The notes under the pieces: model-generated | The model's input: only the letters and a program-made list of their open reading frames with translations | What the model was told of the DNA's origin: nothing | Databases searched by the model: none | Translations under genes and position numbers: made by a program | Assembly (NCBI RefSeq): GCF_006715285.1 | Contig: NZ_VFMX01000001.1 | Span: forward strand, 1,984,001-2,048,000 | DNA length: 64,000 nt | Direction of reading: 5' to 3' | Origin: Arthrobacter sp. SLBN-83 | GTDB taxonomy: Bacteria > Actinomycetota > Actinomycetes > Actinomycetales > Micrococcaceae | In this document: positions 55,116 to 62,896 of the stretch, piece by piece | Layout of the letters: every line of letters begins with the position of its first letter | Numbering within the stretch: position 1 is the stretch's first letter

Positions 55116-56054
55116 ATGACTGACACATCGGAGAACCGCGGCTACGCCACCGCAACCCTGGACCTGCCGGGCTGGAAGCACATCTACTCCGGCAAGGTCC
55201 GCGACCTCTACGAGCCCGCCGACCCGTCCATTCTGCAGCGCGTGGGCCAGGACTGTGTGCTGGTGGTGGCCAGCGACCGCATCAGCGCCTACGACCACGT
55301 GCTGTCCAGCGAAATCCCGGACAAGGGGCGCATCCTCACCCAGCTGAGCCTCTGGTGGTTCGACCAGTTGGGCGTTGAGCACCACGTGCTCGGTTCCACC
55401 GTGGAGGACGGCGTCCCCGCCGAGGTTGAGGGCCGGGCCATGATCTGCAAGAAGCTGGACATGTTCCCAGTGGAATGCATCGCCCGCGGCTACCTCACCG
55501 GTTCGGGGCTGCTGGAGTACAAGGCCTCCGGCACGGTGTGCAACATCCCGCTGCCCGAGGGGCTGGTGGACGGCTCGCGGCTGGAGCACGCCATCTTCAC
55601 CCCGTCGGCGAAGGCTTTGATCGGCGAGCACGACGAGAACATCACCTACGACGCCGTGGTGGCACTGGTGGGCGACGACATCGCCGCCCGCCTGAGCGAG
55701 CTGACGCTGAAGATCTACACGACGGCGGAGAAGATCGCCCGGGAGCGCGGCATCATCCTGGCCGATACCAAGGTTGAATTCGGGTACGACGCCGTCTCCG
55801 GGTCCATCACGCTGGGCGACGAGGTACTGACGCCGGATTCCTCGCGGTTCTGGGACGCCACCACGTACAAGCCCGGCCAGGCGCAGCCGTCCTACGACAA
55901 GCAGTACGTGCGGGACTGGCTGACCTCGGCCGAGTCCGGTTGGGACAAGTCCTCCGACACCCCGCCGCCGGCACTTCCCGCCGATGTGGTGGAGCGTACC
56001 CGCAGCCGGTACGTCGAGGCGTACGAGAAGATCACGGGAAAGACGTTCTCCTAG
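55116..56054 (+). CDS. purC: Phosphoribosylaminoimidazole-succinocarboxamide synthase
   Basis: Joins CAIR with aspartate using ATP (purine pathway); 312 aa, the longer form common in actinobacteria. The N-terminal YSGKVRDLYEP is the nucleotide-binding strand; VVASDRISAYDHVL, VPVECIARGYLTGSG-type (here FPVECIARGYLTGSG) and ILADTKVEFG are diagnostic. It forms an operon with purD and ends at a strong terminator. The pair makes purines while most of the window degrades them. Confidence 0.96.
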   Translation: MTDTSENRGYATATLDLPGWKHIYSGKVRDLYEPADPSILQRVGQDCVLVVASDRISAYDHVLSSEIPDKGRILTQLSLWWFDQLGVEHHVLGSTVEDGVPAEVEGRAMICKKLDMFPVECIARGYLTGSGLLEYKASGTVCNIPLPEGLVDGSRLEHAIFTPSAKALIGEHDENITYDAVVALVGDDIAARLSELTLKIYTTAEKIARERGIILADTKVEFGYDAVSGSITLGDEVLTPDSSRFWDATTYKPGQAQPSYDKQYVRDWLTSAESGWDKSSDTPPPALPADVVERTRSRYVEAYEKITGKTFS

Positions 56055-56080
56055 CTGGCCGAACAGCCAGGTAAGCCCAA

Positions 56081-56124
56081 AGCCAGGTAAGCCCCGCAGT
56101 GCGCGGGGTTTACCTGGCTTTTTT
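56081..56124 (+). terminator. Intrinsic terminator of purD-purC
   Basis: A 17-position stem AGCCAGGTAAGCCCCGC / GCGGGGTTTACCTGGCT with one mismatch, a 5-nt loop and a T6 tail. A partial copy of the left arm (CAGCCAGGTAAGCCC) just before it could form a competing hairpin. It is also read by the convergent XRE gene. Confidence 0.9.
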
Positions 56125-56140
56125 ATTGGTGGCTTAGCTG

Positions 56141-57406
56141 CTAGCTGGCTTTGGCGGCGGCTGCCGCTCGTTTTTGTGCGAGCTTTATTTCCAGGATCGC
56201 GTCCAAGGCCTGCTGGACCCGGTCCTGTGCGCCGGCCGCGGCAAAGGCCTTTTGGGCTTCCTCGAGGTGCACCAGCGCTTCGTCGGTATCGCCTGCGGCC
56301 TTGAGTGATTTGCCCAAGAGCAGGGAAACTTCGCCGGCTGTGTGCTTTGCGAGGTGTTCCCGCTCGGCGTGGATTTCGCGCAGCTTCTCGACGGCGGCAA
56401 CGATGTCGCCGGTCAGATACAGCCAGCGGGCGCGAATGAAGGCAACCTCCAGCTGGTCGGACTTGTTGCCGCCCACGATGGACAACGCCAGTTCGGCGCG
56501 CTCAATCGCTGACAGGGTTTCTGGTTCAACGATCCCCGAGGAAAGCCTCACGGCGGCGGATGCCTTGTTGAACCGGGCCCAAAGGCCGATGTCATTGGCG
56601 GGAGACAGCAGGCGGGCCGCGCGCTCATGGTGCTTGACGCCTTCTGCATAGTCATGCCGCATGAAGGCAACGTTTCCCACAACCCAGGCTACTTCGCCCG
56701 CGAGTTGGGTCATGGAAAGCTCGTCCACGTGATCGATCATGGCCAGGCAGTACTTCCACGCCTCATCGAGCCGCCCACTTTCGGCAAGAGCGCCGATGAG
56801 GGCGTGATGGGCGTTAACGATAAGAGTGGATCCCTTGGGGAGCTGCCTGCAGAGATCTACGGCCTGGATCCCCTGGTCGACTGCAAGGCTTAGCTGGCCT
56901 TGCCCCTGATAGATGCCTGCAAGCATTTGGTGCGCCCGCACAGCCAGTCCCGCGGATTCCCTTGCCATAGGGTGTTCCAGCAGGTGCTCCATGATCTTCT
57001 GGGCTTCGCGCCAGTTGCCCTGTTTGATGAGGCATTCGGCCTGCATATAGGTCATGTTCCACCAGGCGCTGGTGTTACGTCCTTCAAGGGCGATCTTGGC
57101 GGCGGTGGCAGCATGACTCGCCGCGAGGGGATAGTCGCGAAGGTCCCAGGCCTGGCGCGCATAGAGGCCGGCAAGCACGTATTCAGCGTCGCTGACAGAA
57201 ATAGGTTGGCTCCAAGCCTCAAGCGCCTTGGGTGCCAACTCCAGCCTGCGGGCCAGTTCTTCAATGACTTCAGCCGTCGGTTCACGCCGGCCCGTCTCGA
57301 GCAGTGAGATGTAACTGGGTGAATACAGGTCCTTGCCCAGTTCGGCCTGCGTCAGTCCACGCTCAAGGCGCTCCGCGCGGAGTTTCTCTCCGAACCCGTT
57401 GCCCAC
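56141..57406 (-). CDS. XRE regulator with C-terminal TPR-like domain (RRNPP-type peptide receptor candidate)
   Basis: A 421-aa cytoplasmic regulator. Residues 5-60 are an XRE HTH (TQAELGKDL and SPSYISLLETGRR as helices 2 and 3). Residues ~75-420 are a continuous array of helical pairs with TPR-like spacing, e.g. NMTYMQAECLIKQGNWREAQKI, AVRAHQMLAGIYQGQGQLSLA, HHALIGALAESGRLDEAW and LLLGKSLKAAGDTDEALVHLEEA. HTH-plus-TPR is the plan of PlcR/NprR/Rgg/AimR-type receptors that bind re-imported peptides. The start is GTG 57406, preceded by AGAAGGAGG. It is divergent, over 128 nt, from a secreted peptide gene with a duplicated VGNWPDPA, its likely ligand source. Confidence 0.88.
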   Translation of the reverse strand: MGNGFGEKLRAERLERGLTQAELGKDLYSPSYISLLETGRREPTAEVIEELARRLELAPKALEAWSQPISVSDAEYVLAGLYARQAWDLRDYPLAASHAATAAKIALEGRNTSAWWNMTYMQAECLIKQGNWREAQKIMEHLLEHPMARESAGLAVRAHQMLAGIYQGQGQLSLAVDQGIQAVDLCRQLPKGSTLIVNAHHALIGALAESGRLDEAWKYCLAMIDHVDELSMTQLAGEVAWVVGNVAFMRHDYAEGVKHHERAARLLSPANDIGLWARFNKASAAVRLSSGIVEPETLSAIERAELALSIVGGNKSDQLEVAFIRARWLYLTGDIVAAVEKLREIHAEREHLAKHTAGEVSLLLGKSLKAAGDTDEALVHLEEAQKAFAAAGAQDRVQQALDAILEIKLAQKRAAAAAKAS

Positions 57407-57443
57407 GCGTTTCCTCCTTCTGGACACTTGGCCCGCCGAATGC

Positions 57444-57483
57444 TTGACAGGCCCTGTGGAAAATATTTTACAATGTGTGTCAA
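57444..57483. promoter_or_regulatory. Promoter and candidate operator between the XRE-TPR gene and the peptide gene
   Basis: TTGACA at 57444-57449 with TTTACA (17-bp spacer) or TACAAT (19-bp spacer) gives a plausible promoter for the peptide gene. TGGAAAATATTTTACA (57457-57472) is a 16-bp palindrome with one mismatched pair overlapping the -10. TTGACA and TGTCAA (57478-57483) form an outer inverted repeat with nearly the same centre. This is a natural binding site for the divergent HTH regulator. Confidence 0.6.
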
Positions 57484-57534
57484 CAAGGACAGTGCTGGCT
57501 TTGTAACGAATCCGACTCGTATTGAGGAACTTAT

Positions 57535-57759
57535 ATGTTGAAGAAGATCGCAACTGCGGCCGCCTTGGCTGGGGCCCTGGCTTTTTCTGCGGCGGCTCCG
57601 GCCGTCCTGGCTTCAGGTTCCGTCGCCGACAATTCGGGTGTGTCGGTAGCTGTTGGTAACTGGCCTGATCCCGCCTCCGCAAAGGTGAAGGGCAAGAAGA
57701 CCACTACCACCGACACAACCGTCGTCACTTATGTAGGCAACTGGCCTGACCCCGCATAA
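57535..57759 (+). CDS. Secreted peptide-pheromone precursor candidate with duplicated VGNWPDPA
   Basis: A 74-residue exported protein. It has a classical Sec signal peptide (LKK, hydrophobic AAALAGALAFSAAAP, cleavage after AVLA near residue 26) and a 48-residue mature part without Cys. The octapeptide VGNWPDPA occurs at residues 40-47 and again at 67-74, the exact C terminus. The intervening stretch is basic (KVKGKK), then Thr-rich (TTTTDTT). Pro-peptides of RRNPP systems carry the mature 5-10-residue signal at or near the C terminus. GAGGAA lies 5 nt before the ATG; its own terminator follows. Export and processing are inferred. Confidence 0.85.
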   Translation: MLKKIATAAALAGALAFSAAAPAVLASGSVADNSGVSVAVGNWPDPASAKVKGKKTTTTDTTVVTYVGNWPDPA

Positions 57760-57786
57760 ATAGCTTCCTCACAACAGGAGGCGAGG

Positions 57787-57823
57787 ACAGCCCCGGAGCA
57801 ACAGCTCCGGGGCTGTTCCTTTT
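57787..57823 (+). terminator. Intrinsic terminator of the peptide gene
   Basis: A perfect 13-bp stem ACAGCCCCGGAGC / GCTCCGGGGCTGT with a 4-nt loop and TCCTTTT, 27 nt after the stop. It makes the peptide gene a monocistronic unit. Confidence 0.9.
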
Positions 57824-57886
57824 AAGGTCGGGAGCTGGTTCAGGCAGGAGCCGGCGCGGCGAGGACTTCGCAACCCTTTCGAGATG

Positions 57887-57922
57887 CGAAAAGAGGGCCT
57901 CCGTTAGGAGACCCTCTTTTCG
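57887..57922 (-). terminator. Terminator downstream of tRNA-Pro
   Basis: CGAAAAGAGGG-T-CTCC and GGAG-G-CCCTCTTTTCG pair around a TAAC loop, just past the tRNA 3' end on the minus strand. The second arm supplies the T-run. Confidence 0.8.
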
Positions 57923-57928
57923 TTATGG

Positions 57929-58002
<74 letters not shown>

Positions 58003-58121
58003 ATCCGCTGCAAAAGCAACTTTACAAGGATAGCCGATTCCCGGCCCCGATGCGAAATCCGGTGCCCGACCCCCAAAGCAGGACCAGCAGAAAGCTGGGC
58101 TCGGGAGAGCAGGCCGCGCAG

Positions 58122-59948
58122 CTAGACCAAGGAATCCTTCCACGCCCCGTGCAGGTCGGCAAAGCGTCCACCGCCGCCGATCAGTTCTTCAGGCGTCCCG
58201 TCTTCCACGATACGGCCGTCATGCACCACCAGGACACGGTCCGCCGTCTCCACCGTGGACAGGCGGTGGGCGATGATCAGCGCAGTCCTGCGTGCAGCCT
58301 CCGTGCCGGCCAGCAGCCGGGCCAGTCCGGCCTGTACCAGCCGTTCGGACGGGATATCCAGCGAGGAGGTGGCCTCGTCCAGGATCAGTACCGCCGGCCG
58401 GGCCAGGAAAGCCCGGGCGAAGCTGATCAATTGCCGCTGACCGGAGGAGACCCTGCCGCCGCGCTTGTTGACGTCCGTGTCGTAGCCTTCGGGAAGTTCA
58501 AGGATGAACTCGTGTGCACCAACCGCCTTGGCGGCTTCCTCGATTTCCGCCCGTGAGGCTTCGGGCCGGCCCAAAGCGATGTTGTCCGCCACCGAGCCAC
58601 TGAACAGGAAGGCCTCCTGCGTGACCATGACGATGTTCCGGCGGAGGTCGGACGTGGCCAGATCGCGGAGGTCCACACCGTCCAAGGTGAGCGTGCCCGA
58701 TGTGACGTCGTAGAACCGGGCGATGAGTTTCGCCAGGGTCGATTTGCCGGCGCCCGTCTGGCCCACCAGCGCCACGGTCTGCCCGGCCGGGATGTGCAGG
58801 TCCAGGCGGGGGACCACCACTGGGCCGTTCCCATAGCGGAACTCGACGTCGTTGAAGTCGATCCGCCCGGTGGCGCTGGTCAGGGCAACCGGGTTCTTGG
58901 GTGGCCGGACCGTGGGCACCTCCTCGAGCAGCCCGGAGACTTTTTCCAGGGCCGCCTGCGCGCTCTGGAACGAGTTGTAGAACATGGCCATTTGGTCCAC
59001 CGGCTGGAAGAACCGCTTGGTGGAAAGGATCAGGGCCAGGAGCACGCCCACAGCCAGGTCGCCGCCCAGCACCCGGAAGCCGCCAAAGAGCAGGACAACT
59101 GCCACGCAGACATTGCCGATCAGCACCAGCCCCGGCTGGAAGATGCCGTTGAGGTTGATGGAGCGGACAGTGACCAGCCGGTAGTCTTCGGCAAGCTTCC
59201 CGTAGCGCTCGGAGTTTTCGTTTTCCTTGCGGAAGGCCTTGACGGCGCGGATGCCGGTCATGGTCTCCACGAAATGAACGATCAGCCTGGCGGAGACAAC
59301 GCGGGACTCGCGGAAGGCGATCTGCGAGTGCTTCTGGTACCAGCGGGACAGGAAAAACATGGGCACACCGGCAGCCAGTACCAACAAACCGCTCCGCCAG
59401 TCGAGGGCAAAGATGGTGATCGCGGTGAAAGCCATGAATAGCATGCCCGAGGCCAGGGAGCTGACGCCGGAGTCCAGCAGTTCGCGCAGCGCCTCCAGGT
59501 CAGAGGTCTGCCTGGCGATGATTCTGCCGGAGGTGTACTTTTCGTGGAACTCCAGGCTGAGGCGCTGGGTATGCCGGAAGACGCGCACGCGCAGGTCCAG
59601 CAGCATCGCCTGGCTGAGCCGCGCCGTGGAGGTGACGTACAGGGCGGTGAGTCCCGCCGTCGCAATGGCTGCCAGCAGGTAGGCGACACCGGTGAACACC
59701 AGCGGGAGGTTGTCGCCGGCCCGGAGCGCGGGAAGCGCGTGGTCGATGCCGAAGGCGATCAGCGCCGGGCCGGCAACGCGTGCGGCCTGCGAAAGGACCA
59801 CCATGGCGATGGTCAGCCAGAACCGTACCCGCACCGGACGGATCAGGGATCCCAGCAAGGAGAGTGACCGCCGTCGTACTGCCCTGCTGTCGCTCTTGCT
59901 GAGGAGGGCATTGTCCTCATTTGCGGTGCCGAAGGTAGCGGTGCTCAT
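58122..59948 (-). CDS. ABC exporter half-transporter (canonical Walker B, variant signature)
   Basis: A 608-aa type IV exporter half with six N-terminal helices (to about 340) and one nucleotide-binding domain. Walker A is GQTGAGKST, the signature is VSSGQRQ instead of LSGGQ, Walker B ends LILDEATSS with the catalytic Glu, and the switch His is in IAHRLST. It overlaps the preceding ABC gene by 4 bp (ATGA), so the two form a heterodimer of TmrAB/TM287-288 type exporting lipids, peptides or drugs. The substrate is unknown. Confidence 0.92.
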   Translation of the reverse strand: MSTATFGTANEDNALLSKSDSRAVRRRSLSLLGSLIRPVRVRFWLTIAMVVLSQAARVAGPALIAFGIDHALPALRAGDNLPLVFTGVAYLLAAIATAGLTALYVTSTARLSQAMLLDLRVRVFRHTQRLSLEFHEKYTSGRIIARQTSDLEALRELLDSGVSSLASGMLFMAFTAITIFALDWRSGLLVLAAGVPMFFLSRWYQKHSQIAFRESRVVSARLIVHFVETMTGIRAVKAFRKENENSERYGKLAEDYRLVTVRSINLNGIFQPGLVLIGNVCVAVVLLFGGFRVLGGDLAVGVLLALILSTKRFFQPVDQMAMFYNSFQSAQAALEKVSGLLEEVPTVRPPKNPVALTSATGRIDFNDVEFRYGNGPVVVPRLDLHIPAGQTVALVGQTGAGKSTLAKLIARFYDVTSGTLTLDGVDLRDLATSDLRRNIVMVTQEAFLFSGSVADNIALGRPEASRAEIEEAAKAVGAHEFILELPEGYDTDVNKRGGRVSSGQRQLISFARAFLARPAVLILDEATSSLDIPSERLVQAGLARLLAGTEAARRTALIIAHRLSTVETADRVLVVHDGRIVEDGTPEELIGGGGRFADLHGAWKDSLV

Positions 59949-61753
59949 CGGGTCACTTCCTCGGCCTGGTCCTCAAGCGCCGACAATTCGGAGTCCAGGT
60001 CCCGCGGTTCGCGGTCCAGGCTGGCGATGACGTAGCGGTAGTGCTGGTTGTGCGCCAGCAGTTCGGTGTGCGTCCCGACGGCCGTGATCCGGCCGTCCTC
60101 GAGCAGCGCCACACGGTCCGCGAGGGCCACCGTGGAAGGGCGGTGGGCCACGATCAAGGTGGTGGTGTCCTTCAGCCCTTCGCGGAGGCGGGCTTCAACG
60201 AGTTCCTCGGTGTGCACGTCCAGGGCGGACAGGGGATCGTCCAGGACCAGCACGCGCGGGTGTGCGGCGATGGCGCGCGCCAAGGCAATCCGCTGCCGCT
60301 GGCCACCGGACAGGCTCAGCCCTTCCTCGCCGATCAGGGTGTCCACACCTTCGGGCAGCGAGTAGGCGAAGTGGGCCTGGGCCACGTCCAGTGCTTCGTC
60401 CAGGACCTCCTCCGTCCGGACCGGGGCGCCCAACAGGACGTTGTCCCTGACGGAGTTGGAAAAGAGTGTGGTGTCCTCAAACGCCACCCCGACAACCCTG
60501 CGCAGTTCCTCCACGTCGAAGTCCCGGATGTCCACGCCGTCGATAGTTATGGCGCCGGTGGTGACGTCGTAGAGACGCGGCACCAACTGGATCAGCGCGC
60601 TCTTGCCGCTGCCGGTGATCCCCACCAGGGCCATGGTTTCGCCGGGGCGGATGTCCAGGCTGATGTCCTTGAGGATGGGCTTGTCCGGCGCGTCCTCGAA
60701 GGCGAAGGTTGCGTTGGTGAAGCGCAGCGCACCGGCCAGTTCCCCCGGACGACGGGGCTGGGCAGGGCTGGTGATGGTGTTTTGCGTGTCCATCACTTCG
60801 TAGTGGCGGTCGACGGCGGTCTTGGCCGTAAGTGCCATGGCCAACAGCATCCCGGAGAATTCCACGGGTGAGGCAATGACTGCCGCGGTGGCGAAGAACG
60901 CAACCAGCGCGCCAATGCTCAGTTGGCCGGTGGCGCACAGCATGACGCCCACCACCAGCCCGGCGCCCAGTGCCAGTTCGGGAAGCAGGGTGACCACCAT
61001 GGTGAAAGTTGCCTGGTGGCGCGCCTTTTCGATCTCGGTCTGGCGCAGTTCCTCGGCCTGCTCGTTGAAGTTTTCCAGGGCTTCCCGGCTGCGCCCGAAG
61101 GCCTTGAGGACCCGGATGCCGTGGACGGATTCCTCCACCGTGGTGGCGAGGTCGCCGGCCTGGTCCTGGCTGCGCCGGGCAACCTTGCTGAACCTGGTGC
61201 GGAACCGGAAGCTGTTGATGGTGATGGGAACGGCGGCGGCAAGGAAGATCAGGGCCAGCTGCCAGCTCATGGCGAACATCGCAACGATGCCGATGATTAC
61301 GGTGAGGCTGGTGACCACCAGCATGATGGCGCCGAAGGCCATCCAACGGCGCAGGAAGTTCAGGTCTGTCATGGCCCGGGACAACAGTTGGCCGGAGCCC
61401 CAGCGGTCGTGGAACGAAACGGTGAGTTCCTGCAGGTGGTCGTAGAGGGACACCCGCATCCGCGTTTCCACCGTGGTGGCAGGGTTGATGACGAACTGCC
61501 GCCGCAGCGCCACCAGTCCGGCTTCCGCGATGCCCAGGACCAGGATGATGCCGGCTGAAGTCCAGACTGCCTCCGGGGCACCTCCGGGCTGCAGGGCGGT
61601 GTTCACCAAGACCCGCAGTACTTGTGGGATGGTCAGCGCAACGATGCTGGCCATCAGTGCGCAGAGCAGCCCCAGCACGAGCCTTGGGATGATGGGCCGG
61701 ACGTGGGGATAAAGACGGCTGATGGATCGGAAAAAGGGAGTCTGCTTGGCCAT
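59945..61753 (-). CDS. ABC exporter half-transporter (Walker B Asp variant)
   Basis: A 602-aa partner half of the exporter, first in the pair: TMD with six helices, then an NBD with Walker [10 protein letters not shown], canonical signature LSGGQRQR, Walker [13 protein letters not shown] where the catalytic Glu is Asp, and IVAHRPST. In the heterodimer its Walker A/B faces the variant signature of the other subunit, so one ATP site is degenerate on both faces, as is usual for such exporters. A 192-nt gap separates it from the metallophosphoesterase upstream. Confidence 0.92.
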   Translation of the reverse strand: MAKQTPFFRSISRLYPHVRPIIPRLVLGLLCALMASIVALTIPQVLRVLVNTALQPGGAPEAVWTSAGIILVLGIAEAGLVALRRQFVINPATTVETRMRVSLYDHLQELTVSFHDRWGSGQLLSRAMTDLNFLRRWMAFGAIMLVVTSLTVIIGIVAMFAMSWQLALIFLAAAVPITINSFRFRTRFSKVARRSQDQAGDLATTVEESVHGIRVLKAFGRSREALENFNEQAEELRQTEIEKARHQATFTMVVTLLPELALGAGLVVGVMLCATGQLSIGALVAFFATAAVIASPVEFSGMLLAMALTAKTAVDRHYEVMDTQNTITSPAQPRRPGELAGALRFTNATFAFEDAPDKPILKDISLDIRPGETMALVGITGSGKSALIQLVPRLYDVTTGAITIDGVDIRDFDVEELRRVVGVAFEDTTLFSNSVRDNVLLGAPVRTEEVLDEALDVAQAHFAYSLPEGVDTLIGEEGLSLSGGQRQRIALARAIAAHPRVLVLDDPLSALDVHTEELVEARLREGLKDTTTLIVAHRPSTVALADRVALLEDGRITAVGTHTELLAHNQHYRYVIASLDREPRDLDSELSALEDQAEEVTR

Positions 61754-61887
61754 GCCCGCTTCTCAAGCTATAAAACGAATGTAGTTTCCTCTAGCAGCAA
61801 CCCTATGCCATGCCGTGAGCCGCTTCACAGGGATTGTGATGGCCGCCAGCTGCTTCCGCAGTTATTGCAGTCCGTAATGCGGATGCC

Positions 61888-61936
61888 CTATCAGGTATGG
61901 TCCCCAAAACCCTCTTTTGGGGACCATACCTGATAG
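61888..61936. terminator. 49-bp perfect inverted repeat downstream of the metallophosphoesterase
   Basis: Two 22-bp perfect arms (ending CCCCAAAA / TTTTGGGG) around a 5-nt CCCTC loop, 9 nt after the stop of the minus-strand gene. It works as a terminator candidate, though the arms are unusually long and exact. The rest of the 192-nt gap (61754-61945) shows nothing else. Confidence 0.7.
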
Positions 61937-61945
61937 AGCAACGGG

Positions 61946-62890
61946 TCAGCTGGGGGAGGTGAGGGTCAGCAGGACGGCTTCGGGTTTGCAGGCGATCCTT
62001 ACCGGAGCGAAGCGCGAGGTGCCGATGCCGCCGGAGACGTTGACCGGCGTCGTACTTCCGTTGCTTGACCAATCGTTGAGGCCTTTGGCGCGCCAGGTGG
62101 GAAGATCGCAGTTGGAGATGATGGCGCCATAGCCGGGGATGCACAGCTGGCCGCCGTGAGTGTGGCCCGCCAGCAGGAGGTCCGCACCACTTTCGGTGAA
62201 GTGGTCCAGTACCCGCTGGTAAGGGGCGTGGATGACAGCCACCTTGAGGTGGTCTTTGGCATTCTGGCTGACCGTTCCGCGGGGCCAGCCCGCGTACCGC
62301 TCCCGCTTCAGGTGCGGATCGTCGACCCCTGAGAAGTCAAAGCGCATGCCGTTGAGCACCAGTGACTGGTTGCGGTTGGTCAGGTCCACCCAGCCGTTCA
62401 TGCCGAAGCCTGAACGCAGGCGCGGCCAATCCAGGGCAACCGGCTTCGGCTTCACCTTGGACGGCCCCAGTAAATACGACGCCGGGTTCTTGGGGCTGGG
62501 CGCGAAGTAGTCGTTGGAGCCGGGGACAAAGACGCCGGGGAACTGCAGGAGCGGCTTCAGGGCCTCCAGAAGCGGGTCCACTGCCTTGACGTGGCTGAGG
62601 TTGTCCCCGGTGTTGACCACCAGGTCCGGCCGGAGGTCCGCCAAGGAGCCCAGCCACTCGGCTTTCTTCCGCTGCCCGGGCACGAAATGGATGTCGCTGA
62701 GGTGCAGAATGCGGAACGGTTCGCGGCCGGGCGGGAGGATGGCCAGGCTCTCTTCCCGGAGGACGAACTGGTTCTTCTCCCACAGGCCGTAACCGAATGC
62801 GGCAACGCCGGCGGCCGCCCCGGCACCGGCAGTGACGGCAAAGCCGCGCCCGATTGAACGGGCGCGGCTTGCCAGGCTATCGATGCTCAT
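61946..62890 (-). CDS. Membrane-anchored metallophosphoesterase
   Basis: A 314-aa calcineurin-like phosphoesterase with an N-terminal hydrophobic anchor (FAVTAGAGAAAGVAAFGYGLW). Metal motifs are LSDIHF, VVNTGDNLS, GSND (in place of GNHD), the His of VAVIHAP and AGHTHGGQ. It is similar to the YkuE/YaeI group, but the substrate is unknown. The start lies 6 nt after the stop of the PBP gene, so the two are cotranscribed and the protein probably serves the cell envelope. Confidence 0.9.
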   Translation of the reverse strand: MSIDSLASRARSIGRGFAVTAGAGAAAGVAAFGYGLWEKNQFVLREESLAILPPGREPFRILHLSDIHFVPGQRKKAEWLGSLADLRPDLVVNTGDNLSHVKAVDPLLEALKPLLQFPGVFVPGSNDYFAPSPKNPASYLLGPSKVKPKPVALDWPRLRSGFGMNGWVDLTNRNQSLVLNGMRFDFSGVDDPHLKRERYAGWPRGTVSQNAKDHLKVAVIHAPYQRVLDHFTESGADLLLAGHTHGGQLCIPGYGAIISNCDLPTWRAKGLNDWSSNGSTTPVNVSGGIGTSRFAPVRIACKPEAVLLTLTSPS

Positions 62891-62896
62891 ATGCGG

